64,000 nucleotides of DNA from Petrolisthes cinctipes (Eukaryota; Arthropoda; Malacostraca; Decapoda; Porcellanidae), in NCBI GenBank assembly GCA_033782935.1, contig JAWQEG010000411.1:1299501-1363500 (forward strand), given 5' to 3'. Positions 26,321-40,459 of this stretch are shown here, piece by piece. Numbering within the stretch: the first letter of the stretch is position 1; every line of letters starts with the position of its first letter. Under the pieces are notes generated by a model. That model had not been told where the DNA came from, did not search any database, and saw only the letters and a list, made by a program, of their open reading frames with translations. A program made the translations under genes and the position numbers.

Positions 26321-29300
26321 CACATATTGACTTTGGGCACCAAAAATATCGATTTTCAGCATGTTTTGGGCCTGAATTTTGAAAATACTCTAACACTGAG
26401 TAGGCATGTACAGATCGCTTCTGGGACCCCAAAATATCGAATTTTCGGGTGTTTAGGGCCAGAATTTGAGATATAAACGGGTACAGAAGATGCATGCACA
26501 TATCGACTTTTGGGCAACTAAAAGATCGATTTTCAGTATGTTTTTGGCCTGTATTTTGAAAATACTCTAACACGGAGTAGGCATGTACAGATACCTTCTG
26601 GGACCTCTAAATATCGAATTTTCAGGTGTTTTGGGACTGAATTTGAGATATCGATTTTTTGGCACCTATAATGTCGATTTTTAGCATGTTTTTAGCCTAT
26701 ATTTTGAAAATATTCTAGCACTGTGTAGGCATGTACAGATTGCTTCTGGGACCCCAAAATATTGAATTTTCGGGTGTTTTGAGCCTGAATTTGAGATATA
26801 AACTGGTACAGAAGATACATGCACATATTGACTTTGGGCATCTAAAATATCGATTTTCAGCATGTTTTGGGCCTGTATTTTGAAAATACTCTAACACTGA
26901 GTAGGCATGTACAGATTGCTTCTGGGACCCCAAAATATTGAATTTTCGGGTGTTTTCAGCCTGAATTTGAGATATAAACGGGTACTGAAGATGCATGCAC
27001 ATATCGACTTTTGTGCACCCAAAAGATCGATTTTCAGTATGTTTTGAGCATGTATTTTGAAAATACTCTAACACGGAGTAGGCATGTACAGATCGCTTCT
27101 GGGACCCCTAAATATCGAATTTTCGGGTGTTTTGGGACTGAATTTGAGATATCGACTTTTTGGCACCTAAAAGATCGATTTTTAGCATGTTTTTAGCCTA
27201 TATTTTGAAAATATTCTAGCACTGTACAGATTGCTTCTGGGACCCCAAAATATTGAATTTTCGGGTGTTTTGAGCCTGAATTTGAGATATAAACGGGTAC
27301 AGAAGATACATGCACATATTGACTTTGGGCACCAAAAATATCGATTTTCAGCATGTTTTGGGCCTGAATTTTGAAAATACTCTAACACTGAGTAGGCATG
27401 TACAGATCGCTTCTGGGACCCCAAAATATCGAATTTTCGGGTGTTTAGGGCCAGAATTTGAGATATAAACGGGTACAGAAGATGCATGCACATATCGACT
27501 TTTGTGCACCTAAAAGATCGATTTTCAGTATGTTTTGAGCATGTATTTTGAAAATACTCTAACACGGAGTAGGCATGTACAGATCGCTTCTGGGACCCCT
27601 AAATATCGAATTTTCGGGTGTTTTGGGACTGAATTTGAGATATCGACATTTTGGCACCTAAAAGATCGATTTTTAGCATGTTTTTAGCCTATGTTTTGAA
27701 AATATTCTAGCACTGAGTAGGCATGTACAGATTGCTTCATGGACCCCAAAATATTGAATTTTCGGGTGTTTTGAGCCTGAATTTGAGATATAAACGGGTA
27801 CAGAAGATACATGCACATATTGGCTTTGGGCACCAAAAATATCGATTTTCAGCATGTTTTGGGCCTGAATTTTGAAAATACTCTAACACTGAGTAGGCAT
27901 GTACAGATCGCTTCTGGGACCCGCAAATATCGAATTTTCGGGTGTTTAGGGCTAGAATTTGAGATATAAACGGGTACAGAAGATGCATGCACATATCGAC
28001 TTTTGGGCACCTAAAAGATCGATTTTCAGTATGTTTTTGGCCTGTATTTTGAAAATACTCTAACACGGAGTAGGCATGTACAGATCGCTTCTGGGACCCC
28101 AAAATATTGAATTTTCGGGTGTTTTCAGCCTGAATTTGAGATATAAACGGGTACTGAAGATTGATGCACATATCGACTTTTGTGCACCTAAAAGATCGAT
28201 TTTCAGTATGTTTTGAGCATGTATTTTGAAAATACTCTAACACGGAATAGGCATGTACAGATCGCTTTTGGGACCCGCAAATATCGAATTTTCGGGTGTT
28301 TAGGGCTAGAATTTGAGATATAAACGGGTACAGAAGATGCATGCACATATCGACTTTTGGGCACCTAAAAGATCGATTTTCAGTATGTTTTTGGCCTGTA
28401 TTTTGAAAATACTCTAACACGGAGTAAGCATGTACAGATACCTTCTGGGACCCCAAAATATCGAATTTTCGGTTGTTTAGGGCCAGAATTTGAGATATAA
28501 ACGGGTACTGAAGGTGCATGCACATATCGACTTTTGTGCACCTAAAAGATCGATTTTCAGTATGTTTTGAGCATGTATTTTGAAAATACTCTAACACGGA
28601 GTAGGCATGTACAGATCGCTTCTGGGACCCCTAAATATCGAATTTTCGGGTGTTTTGGGACTGAATTTGAGATATCGACTTTTTGGCACCTAAAAGATCG
28701 ATTTTTAGCATGTTTTTAGCCTATATTTTGAAAATATTCTAGCACTGAGTAGGCATGTACAGATTGCTTCTGGGACCCCAAAATATTGAATTTTCGGGTG
28801 TTTTGAGCCTGAATTTGAGATATAAACGGGTACAGAAGATACATGCACATATTGACTTTGGACACCAAAAATATCGATTTTCAGCATGTTTTGGGCCTGA
28901 ATTTTGAAAATACTCTAACACTGAGTAGGCATGTACAGATTGCTTCTGGGACCCGCAAATATCGAATTTTCGGGTGTTTAGGGCTAGAATTTGAGATATA
29001 AACGGGTACAGAAGATGCATGCACATATCGACTTTTGTGCACCTAAAAGATCGATTTTCAGTATGTTTTTGGCCTCTATTTTGAAAATACTCTAACACGG
29101 GGTAGGCATGTACAGATACCTTCTGGGACCTCTAAATATCGAATTTTCGGGTGTTTTGAAACTGAATTTGAGATATCGATTTTTTGGCACCTAAAATGTC
29201 GATGTTTAGCATGTTTTTAGCCTATATTTTGAAAATATTCTAGCACTGTGTAGGCATGTACAGATTGCTTCTGGGACCCCAAAATATTGAATTTTCGGGT

Positions 29301-31250
29301 GTTTTGAGCCTGAATTTGAGATATAAACGGGTACAGAAGATACATGCACATATTGACTTTGGGCATCTAAAATATCGATTTTCAGCATGTTTTGGGCCTG
29401 TATTTTGAAAATACTCTAACACTGAGTAGGCATGTACAGATTGCTTCTGGGACCCCAAAATATTGAATTTTCGGGTGTTTTTAGCCTGAATTTGAGATAT
29501 AAACGGGTACTGAAGATGCATGCACATATCGACTTTTGGGCACCTAAAAGATCAATTTTCAGTATGTTTTGAGCATGTATTTTGAAAATACTCTAACACG
29601 GAGTAGGCATGTACAGATCGCTTCTGGGACCCCTAAATATCGAATTTTCGGGTGTTTTGGGACTGAATTTGAGATATTGACTTTTTGGCACCTAAAAGAT
29701 CGATTTTTAGCATGTTTTTAGCCTATATTTTGAAAATATTCTAGCACTGTACAGATTGCTTCTGGGACCCCAAAATATTGAATTTTCGGGTGTTTTGAGC
29801 CTGAATTTGAGATATAAACGGGTACAGAAGATGCATGCACATATCGACTTTTGTGCACCTAAAAGATCGATTTTCAGTATGTTTTGAGCATGTATTTTGA
29901 AAATACTCTAACACGGAGTAGGCATGTACAGATCGCTTCTGGGACCCCTAAATATCGAATTTTCGGGTGTTTTGGGACTGAATTTGAGATATCGACTTTT
30001 TGGCACCACAAAGATCGATTTTTAGCATGTTTTTAGCCTATATTTTGAAAATATTCTAGCACTGTACAGATTGCCTCTGGGACCCCAAAATATTGAATTT
30101 TCGGGTGTTTTGAGCCTGAATTTGAGATATAAACGGTTACAGAAGATACATGCACATATTGACTTTGGGCACCAAAAATATCGATTTTCAGCATGTTTTG
30201 GGCCTGAATTTTGAAAATACTCTAACACTGAGTAGGCATGTACAGATCGCTTCTGGGACCCGCAAATATCGAATTTTCGGGTGTTTAGGGCTAGAATTTG
30301 AGATATAAACGGGTACAGAAGATGCATGCACATATCGACTTTTGGGCACCTAAAAGATCGATTTTCAGTATGTTTTTGGCCTGTATTTTGAAAATACTCT
30401 AACACGGAGTAGGCATGTACAGATACCTTCTGGGACCTCTAAATATCGAATTTTCGGGTGTTTTGGGACTGAATTTGAGATATCGATTTTTTGGCACCTA
30501 AAATGTCGATTTTTAGCATGTTTTTAGCCTATATTTTGAAAATATTCTAGCACTGTGTAGGCATGTACAGATTGCTTCTGGGACCCCAAAATATTGAATT
30601 TTCGGGTGTTTTGAGCCTGAATTTGAGATATAAACGGGTACAGAAGATTCATGCACATATTGACTTTGGGCATCTAAAATATCGATTTTCAGCATGTTTT
30701 GGGCCTGTATTTTGAAAATACTCTAACACTGAGTAGGCATGTACAGATCGCTTCTGGGACCCGCAAATATCGAATTTTCGGGTGTTTAGGGCTAGAATTT
30801 GAGATATAAACGGGTACTGAAGATGCATGCACATATCGACTTTTGGGCACCTAAAAGATCGATATTCAGTATGTTTTTGGCCTGTATTTTGAAAATACTC
30901 TAACACGGAGTAGGCATGTACAGATCGCTTCTGGGACCTCTAAATATCGAATTTTCGGGTGTTTTGGGACTGAATTTGAGATATCGATTTTTTGGCACCT
31001 AAAATGTCGATGTTTAGCATGTTTTTAGCCTATATTTTGAAAATATTCTAGCACTGTGTAGGCATGTACAGATTGCTTCTGGGACACCAAAATATTGAAT
31101 TTTCGGGTGTTTTGAGCCTGAATTTGAGATATAAACGGGTACAGAAGATACATGCACATATTGACTTTGGGCACCAAAAATATCGATTTTCAGCATGTTT
31201 TGGGCCTGAATTTTGAAAATACTCTAACACGGAGTAGGCATGTACAGATC
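25665..31250. repeat. First copy of a 5,815-bp repeated block
   Basis: Matches 31,480-37,065 (offset 5,815) and 52,059-57,644 (offset 26,394). Shared rare variants include TTCATGGACCCC near 27,737, GGCTTTGGGC near 27,822, GATTGATGCAC near 28,160, GGTTGTTTAGG near 28,470 and GGGACACCAAAATATTG near 31,081. The longest open frame of the array (286 codons, minus strand, 27,737-28,597) recurs in all three copies only because the block itself was copied. Confidence 0.88.
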
Positions 31251-31479
31251 GCTACTGGGACCCCTAAATATTGAATTTTCGGGTGTTTTGGGACTGAATT
31301 TGAGATATCGACTTTTTGGCACCTAAAAGATCGATTTTTAGCATGTTTTTAGCCTATATTTTGAAAATATTCTAGCACTGTACAGATTGCTTCTGGGACC
31401 CCAAAATATTGAATTTTCGGGTGTTTTGAGCCTGAATTTGAGATTTAAACGGGTACAGAAGATACATGCACATATTGAC

Positions 31480-34400
31480 TTTGGGCACCAAAAATATCGA
31501 TTTTCAGCATGTTTTGGGCCTGAATTTTGAAAATACTCTAACACTGAGTAGGCATGTACAGATTGCTTCTGGGACCCCAAAATATTGAATTTTCGGGTGT
31601 TTTGAGCCTGAATTTGAGATATAAACGAGTACAGAAGATACATGCACATATTGACTTTGGGCATCTAAAATATCGATTTTCAGCATGTTTTGGGCCTGTA
31701 TTTTGAAAATACTCTAACACTGAGTAGGCATGTACAGATTGCTTCTGGGATCCCAAAATATTGAATTTTCGGGTGTTTTGAGCCTGAATTTGAGATATAA
31801 ACGGGTACTGAAGATGCATGCACATATCGACTTTTGTGCACCTAAAAGATCGATTTTCAGTATGTTTTGAGCATGTATTTTGAAAATACTCTAACACGGA
31901 GTAGGCATGTACAGATCGCTTCTCGGACCCCTAAATATCGAATTTTCGGGTGTTTTGGGACTGAATTTGAGATATCGACTTTTTGGCACCTAAAAGATCG
32001 ATTTTTAGCATGTTTTTAGCCTATATTTTGAAAATATTCTAGCACTGTACAGATTGCTTCTGGGACCCCAAAATATTGAATTTTCGGGTGTTTTGAGCCT
32101 GAATTTGAGATATAAACGGGTACAGAAGATGCATGCACATATTGACTTTGGGCACCAAAAATATCGATTTTCAGCATGTTTTGGGCCTGAATTTTGAAAA
32201 TACTCTAACACTGAGTAGGCATGTACAGATCGCTTCTGGGACCCCAAAATATCGAATTTTCGGGTGTTTAGGGCCAGAATTTGAGATATAAACGGGTACA
32301 GAAGATGCATGCACATATCGACTTTTGGGCACCTAAAAGATCGATTTTCAGTATGTTTTTGGCCTGTATTTTGAAAATACTCTAACACGGAGTAGGCATG
32401 TACAGATACCTTCTGGGACCTCTAAATATCGAATTTTCAGGTGTTTTGGGACTGAATTTGAGATATCGATTTTTTGGCACCTATAATGTCGATTTTTAGC
32501 ATGTTTTTAGCCTATATTTTGAAAATATTCTAGCACTGTGTAGGCATGTACAGATTGCTTCTGGGACCCCAAAATATTGAATTTTCGGGTGTTTTGAGCC
32601 TGAATTTGAGATATAAACTGGTACAGAAGATACATGCACATATTGACTTTGGGCATCTAAAATATCGATTTTCAGCATGTTTTGGGCCTGTATTTTGAAA
32701 ATACTCTAACACTGAGTAGGCATGTACAGATTGCTTCTGGGACCCCAAAATATTGAATTTTCGGGTGTTTTCAGCCTGAATTTGAGATATAAACGGGTAC
32801 TGAAGATGCATGCACATATCGACTTTTGTGCACCCAAAAGATCGATTTTCAGTATGTTTTGAGCATGTATTTTGAAAATACTCTAACACGGAGTAGGCAT
32901 GTACAGATCGCTTCTGGGATCCCTAAATATCGAATTTTCGGGTGTTTTGGGACTGAATTTGAGATATCGACTTTTTGGCACCTAAAAGATCGATTTTTAG
33001 CATGTTTTTAGCCTATATTTTGAAAATATTCTAGCACTGTACAGATTGCTTCTGGGACCCCAAAATATTGAATTTTCGGGTATTTTGAGCCTGAATTTGA
33101 GATATAAACGGGTACAGAAGATACATGCACATATTGACTTTGGGCACCAAAAATATCGATTTTCAGCATGTTTTGGGCCTGAATTTTGAAAATACTCTAA
33201 CACTGAGTAGGCATGTACAGATCGCTTCTGGGACCCCAAAATATCGAATTTTCGGGTGTTTAGGGCCAGAATTTGAGATATAAACGGGTACAGAAGATGC
33301 ATGCACATATCGACTTTTGTGCACCTAAAAGATCGATTTTCAGTATGTTTTGAGCATGTATTTTGAAAATACTCTAACACGGAGTAGGCATGTACAGATC
33401 GCTTCTGGGACCCCTAAATATCGAATTTTCGGGTGTTTTGGGACTGAATTTGAGATATCGACATTTTGGCACCTAAAAGATCGATTTTTAGCATGTTTTT
33501 AGCCTATGTTTTGAAAATATTCTAGCACTGAGTAGGCATGTACAGATTGCTTCATGGACCCCAAAATATTGAATTTTCGGGTGTTTTGAGCCTGAATTTG
33601 AGATATAAACGGGTACAGAAGATACATGCACATATTGGCTTTGGGCACCAAAAATATCGATTTTCAGCATGTTTTGGGCCTGAATTTTGAAAATACTCTA
33701 ACACTGAGTAGGCATGTACAGATCGCTTCTGGGACCCGCAAATATCGAATTTTCGGGTGTTTAGGGCTAGAATTTGAGATATAAACGGGTACAGAAGATG
33801 CATGCACATATCGACTTTTGGGCACCTAAAAGATCGATTTTCAGTATGTTTTTGGCCTGTATTTTGAAAATACTCTAACACGGAGTAGGCATGTACAGAT
33901 CGCTTCTGGGACCCCAAAATATTGAATTTTCGGGTGTTTTCAGCCTGAATTTGAGATATAAACGGGTACTGAAGATTGATGCACATATCGACTTTTGTGC
34001 ACCTAAAAGATCGATTTTCAGTATGTTTTGAGCATGTATTTTGAAAATACTCTAACACGGAGTAGGCATGTACAGATCGCTTTTGGGACCCGCAAATATC
34101 GAATTTTCGGGTGTTTAGGGCTAGAATTTGAGATATAAACGGGTACAGAAGATGCATGCACATATCGACTTTTGGGCACCTAAAAGATCGATTTTCAGTA
34201 TGTTTTTGGCCTGTATTTTGAAAATACTCTAACACGGAGTAAGCATGTACAGATACCTTCTGGGACCCCAAAATATCGAATTTTCGGTTGTTTAGGGCTA
34301 GAATTTGAGATATAAACGGGTACTGAAGGTGCATGCACATATCGACTTTTGTGCACCTAAAAGATCGATTTTCAGTATGTTTTGAGCATGTATTTTGAAA

Positions 34401-37065
34401 ATACTCTAACACGGAGTAGGCATGTACAGATCGCTTCTGGGACCCCTAAATATCGAATTTTCGGGTGTTTTGGGACTGAATTTGAGATATCGACTTTTTG
34501 GCACCTAAAAGATCGATTTTTAGCATGTTTTTAGCCTATATTTTGAAAATATTCTAGCACTGAGTAGGCATGTACAGATTGCTTCTGGGACCCCAAAATA
34601 TTGAATTTTCGGGTGTTTTGAGCCTGAATTTGAGATATAAACGGGTACAGAAGATACATGCACATATTGACTTTGGACACCAAAAATATCGATTTTCAGC
34701 ATGTTTTGGGCCTGAATTTTGAAAATACTCTAACACTGAGTAGGCATGTACAGATTGCTTCTGGGACCCGCAAATATCGAATTTTCGGGTGTTTAGGGCT
34801 AGAATTTGAGATATAAACGGGTACAGAAGATGCATGCACATATCGACTTTTGTGCACCTAAAAGATCGATTTTCAGTATGTTTTTGGCCTCTATTTTGAA
34901 AATACTCTAACACGGGGTAGGCATGTACAGATACCTTCTGGGACCTCTAAATATCGAATTTTCGGGTGTTTTGAAACTGAATTTGAGATATCGATTTTTT
35001 GGCACCTAAAATGTCGATGTTTATCATGTTTTAAGCCTATATTTTGAAAATATTCTAGCACTGTGTAGGCATGTACAGATTGCTTCTGGGACCCCAAAAT
35101 ATTGAATTTTCGGGTGTTTTGAGCCTGAATTTGAGATATAAACGGGTACAGAAGATACATGCACATATTGACTTTGGGCATCTAAAATATCGATTTTCAG
35201 CATGTTTTGGGCCTGTATTTTGAAAATACTCTAACACTGAGTAGGCATGTACAGATTGCTTCTGGGACCCCAAAATATTGAATTTTCGGGTGTTTTTAGC
35301 CTGAATTTGAGATATAAACGGGTACTGAAGATGCATGCACATATCGACTTTTGGGCACCTAAAAGATCAATTTTCAGTATGTTTTGAGCATGTATTTTGA
35401 AAATACTCTAACACGGAGTAGGCATGTACAGATCGCTTCTGGGACCCCTAAATATCGAATTTTCGGGTGTTTTGGGACTGAATTTGAGATATTGACTTTT
35501 TGGCACCTAAAAGATCGATTTTTAGCATGTTTTTAGCCTATATTTTGAAAATATTCTAGCACTGTACAGATTGCTTCTGGGACCCCAAAATATTGAATTT
35601 TCGGGTGTTTTGAGCCTGAATTTGAGATATAAACGGGTACAGAAGATGCATGCACATATCGACTTTTGTGCACCTAAAAGATCGATTTTCAGTATGTTTT
35701 GAGCATGTATTTTGAAAATACTCTAACACGGAGTAGGCATGTACAGATCGCTTCTGGGACCCCTAAATATCGAATTTTCGGGTGTTTTGGGACTGAATTT
35801 GAGATATCGACTTTTTGGCACCAAAAAGATCGATTTTTAGCATGTTTTTAGCCTATATTTTGAAAATATTCTAGCACTGTACAGATTGCCTCTGGGACCC
35901 CAAAATATTGAATTTTCGGGTGTTTTGAGCCTGAATTTGAGATATAAACGGGTACAGAAGATACATGCACATATTGACTTTGGGCACCAAAAATATCGAT
36001 TTTCAGCATGTTTTGGGCCTGAATTTTGAAAATACTCTAACACTGAGTAGGCATGTACAGATCGCTTCTGGGACCCGCAAATATCGAATTTTCGGGTGTT
36101 TAGGGCTAGAATTTGAGATATAAACGGGTACAGAAGATGCATGCACATATCGACTTTTGGGCACCTAAAAGATCGATTTTCAGTATGTTTTTGGCCTGTA
36201 TTTTGAAAATACTCTAACACGGAGTAGGCATGTACAGATACCTTCTGGGACCTCTAAATATCGAATTTTCGGGTGTTTTGGGACTGAATTTGAGATATCG
36301 ATTTTTTGGCACCTAAAATGTCGATTTTTAGCATGTTTTTAGCCTATATTTTGAAAATATTCTAGCACTGTGTAGGCATGTACAGATTGCTTCTGGGACC
36401 CCAAAATATTGAATTTTCGGGTGTTTTGAGCCTGAATTTGAGATATAAACGGGTACAGAAGATTCATGCACATATTGACTTTGGGCATCTAAAATATCGA
36501 TTTTCAGCATGTTTTGGGCCTGTATTTTGAAAATACTCTAACACTGAGTAGGCATGTACAGATCGCTTCTGGGACCCGCAAATATCGAATTTTCGGGTGT
36601 TTAGGGCTAGAATTTGAGATATAAACGGGTACTGAAGATGCATGCACATATCGACTTTTGGGCACCTAAAAGATCGATTTTCAGTATGTTTTTGGCCTGT
36701 ATTTTGAAAATACTCTAACACGGAGTAGGCATGTACAGATCGCTTCTGGGACCTCTAAATATCGAATTTTCGGGTGTTTTGGGACTGAATTTGAGATATC
36801 GATTTTTTGGCACCTAAAATGTCGATGTTTAGCATGTTTTTAGCCTATATTTTGAAAATATTCTAGCACTGTGTAGGCATGTACAGATTGCTTCTGGGAC
36901 ACCAAAATATTGAATTTTCGGGTGTTTTGAGCCTGAATTTGAGATATAAACGGGTACAGAAGATACATGCACATATTGACTTTGGGCACCAAAAATATCG
37001 ATTTTCAGCATGTTTTGGGCCTGAATTTTGAAAATACTCTAACACGGAGTAGGCATGTACAGATC
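31480..37065. repeat. Second copy of the 5,815-bp repeated block
   Basis: Same order of monomers as the first copy. It is the closest relative of the third copy at 52,059-57,644: both share AAACGAGTACAG (near 31,624 and 52,203), where the first copy reads AAACGGGTACAG. Local changes of its own include GGGTATTTTGAGCC near 33,079 and TTTATCATGTTTTAAGCC near 35,021. Confidence 0.88.
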
Positions 37066-40000
37066 GCTTCTGGGACACCAAAATATCGAATTTTCGGGTG
37101 TTTAGGGCCAGAATTTGAGATATAAACGGGTACTGAAGATGCATGCACATATCGACTTTTGTGCACCTAAAAGATCGATTTTCAGTATGTTTTGAGCATG
37201 TATTTTGAAATTACTCTAACACTGAGTAGGCATGTACAGATCGCTTCTGGGACCCGCAAATATCGAATTTTCGGGTGTTTAGGGCTAGAATTTGAGATAT
37301 AAACGGGTACAGAAGATGCATGCACATATCAACTTTTGGGCACCTAAAAGATCGATTTTCAGTATGTTTTTGGCCTGTATTTTGAAAATACTTTAACACG
37401 GAGTAGGCATGTACAGATACCTTCTGGGACCCCTAAATATCGAATTTTCGGGTGTTTTGGGACTGAATTTGAGATATCGACTTTTTGGCACCTAAAAGAT
37501 CGATTTTTAGCATGTTTTTAGCCTATATTTTGAAAATATTCTAACACTGAGTAGGCATGTACAGATCGCTTCTGGGACCCGCAAATATCGAATTTTCGGG
37601 TGTTTAGGGCTAGAATTTGAGATATAAACGGGTACAGAAGATGCATACACATATCGACTTTTGGGCACCTAAAAGATCGATTTTCAGTATGTTTTTGGCC
37701 CGTATTTTGAAAATACTCTAACACGGAGTAGGCATGTACAGATACCTTCTGGGACCTCTAAATATCGAATTTTCGGGTGTTTTGGGACTGAATTTGAGAT
37801 ATCGATTTTTTGGCACCTAAAATGTCGATGTTTAGCATGTTTTTAGCCTATATTTTGAAAATATTCTAACACTGTGTAGGCATGTACAGATTGCTTCTGA
37901 GACCCCAAAATATTGAATTTTCGGGTGTTTTGAGCCTGAATTTGAGATATAAACGGGTACTGAAGATGCATGCACATATCGACTTTTGTGCACCTAAAAG
38001 ATCGATTTTCAGCATGTTTTTAGCCTATATTTTGAAAATATTCTAGCACTGAGTAGGCATGTACAGATTGCTTCTGGGACCCCAAAATATTGAATTTTCG
38101 GGTGTTTTGAGCCTGAATTTGAGATATAAACGGGTACTGAAGATACATGCACATATTGACTTTGGGCACCAAAAATATCGATTTTCAGCATGTTTTGAGC
38201 ATGTATTTTGAAAATACTCTAACACGGAGTAGGCATGTACAGATTGCTTCTGGGACCCCAAAATATAGAATTTTCGGGTGTTTTGAGCCTGAATTTGACA
38301 TATAAACGGGTACTGAAGATACATGCACATATTGACTTTGGGCACCAAAAATATCGATTTTCAGCATGTTTTGGGCCTGAATTTTGAAAATACTCTAACA
38401 CTGAGTAGGCATGTACAGATCGCTTCTGGGACACCAAAATATCGAATTTTCGGGTGTTTAGGGCCAGAATTTGAGATATAAACGGGTACAGAAGATGCAT
38501 GCACATATCGACTTTTGGGCACCTAAAAGATCGATTTTCAGTATGTTTTTGGCCTGTATTTTGAAAATACTCTAACACGGAGTATGCATGTACAGATACC
38601 TTCTGGGACCTCTAAATATCGAATTTTCGGGTGTTTTGGGACTGAATTTGAGATATCGATTTTTTGGCACCTAAAATGTCGATTTTTAGCATGTTTTTAG
38701 CCTATATTTTGAAAATATTCTAGCACTGTGTAGGCATGTACAGATTGCTTCTGGGACCCCAAAATATTGAATTTTCGGGTGTTTTTAGCCTGAATTTGAG
38801 ATATAAACGGGTACTGAAGATGCATGCACATATCGACTTTTGGGCACCTAAAAGATCGATTTTCAGTATGTTTTGAGCATGTATTTTGAAAATACTCTAA
38901 CACGGAGTAGGCATGTACAGATCGCTTCTGGGACCCCTAAATATCGAATTTTCGGGTGTTTTGGGACTGAATTTGAGATATCGACTTTTTGGCACCTAAA
39001 AGATCGATTTTTAGCTTGTTTTTAGCCTATATTTTGAAAATATTCTAGCACTGTACAGATTGCTTCTGGGACCCCAAAATATTGAATTTTCGGGTGTTTT
39101 GAGCCTGAATTTGAGATATAAACGGGTACAGAAGATACATGCACATATTGACTTTGGGCACCAAAAATATCGATTTTTAGCATGTTTTGGGCCTGTATTT
39201 TGAAAATATTCTAGCACTGAGTAGGCATGTACAGATTGCTTCTGGGACCCCAAAATATTGAATTTTCTGGTGTTTTGAGCCTGAATTTGAGATATAAACG
39301 GGTACAGAAGATGCATGCACATATCGACTTTTGTGCACCTAAAAGATCGATTTTCAGTATGTTTTGAGCATGTATTTTGAAAATACTCTAACACGGAGTA
39401 GGCATGTACAGATCGCTTCTGGGACCCCTAAATATCGAATTTTCGGGTGTTTTGGGACTGAATTTGAGATATCGACTTTTTGGCACCAAAAAGATCGATT
39501 TTTAGCATGTTTTTAGCCTATATTTTGAAAATATTCTAGCACTGTACAGATTGCCTCTGGGACCCCAAAATATTGAATTTTCGGGTGTTTTGAGCCTGAA
39601 TTTGAGATATAAACGGGTACAGAAGATACATGCACATATTGACTTTGGGCACCAAAAATATCGATTTTCAGCATGTTTTGGGCCTGAATTTTGAAAATAC
39701 TCTAACACTGAGTAGGCATGTACAGATCGCTTCTGGGACCCGCAAATATCGAATTTTCGGGTGTTTAGGGCTAGAATTTGAGATATAAACGGGTACAGAA
39801 GATGCATGCACATATCGACTTTTGGGCACCTAAAAGATCGATTTTCAGTATGTTTTTGGCCTGTATTTTAAAAATACTCTAACACGGAGTAGGCATGTAC
39901 AGATACCTTCTGGGACCTCTAAATATCGAATTTTCGGGTGTTTTGGGACTGAATTTGAGATATCGATTTTTTGGCACCTAAAATGTCGATTTTTAGCATG

Positions 40001-40459
40001 TTTTTAGCTTATATTTTGAAAATATTCTAGCACTGTGTAGGCATGTACAGATTGCTTCTGGGACCCCAAAATATTGAATTTTCGGGTGTTTTGAGCCTGA
40101 ATTTGAGATATAAACGGGTACAGAAGATTCATGCACATATTGACTTTGGGCATCTAAAATATCGATTTTCAGCATGTTTTGGGCCTGTATTTTGAAAATA
40201 CTCTAACACTGAGTAGGCATGTACAGATCGCTTCTGGGACCCGCAAATATCGAATTTTCGGGTGTTTAGGGCTAGAATTTGAGATATAAACGGGTACAGA
40301 AGATGCATGCACATATCGACTTTTGGGCACCTAAAAGATCGATTTTCAGTATGTTTTTGGCCTGTATTTTGAAAATACTCTAACACGGAGTAGGCATGTA
40401 CAGATCGCTTCTGGGACCTCTAAATATCGAATTTTCGGGTGTTTTGGGACTGAATTTGA

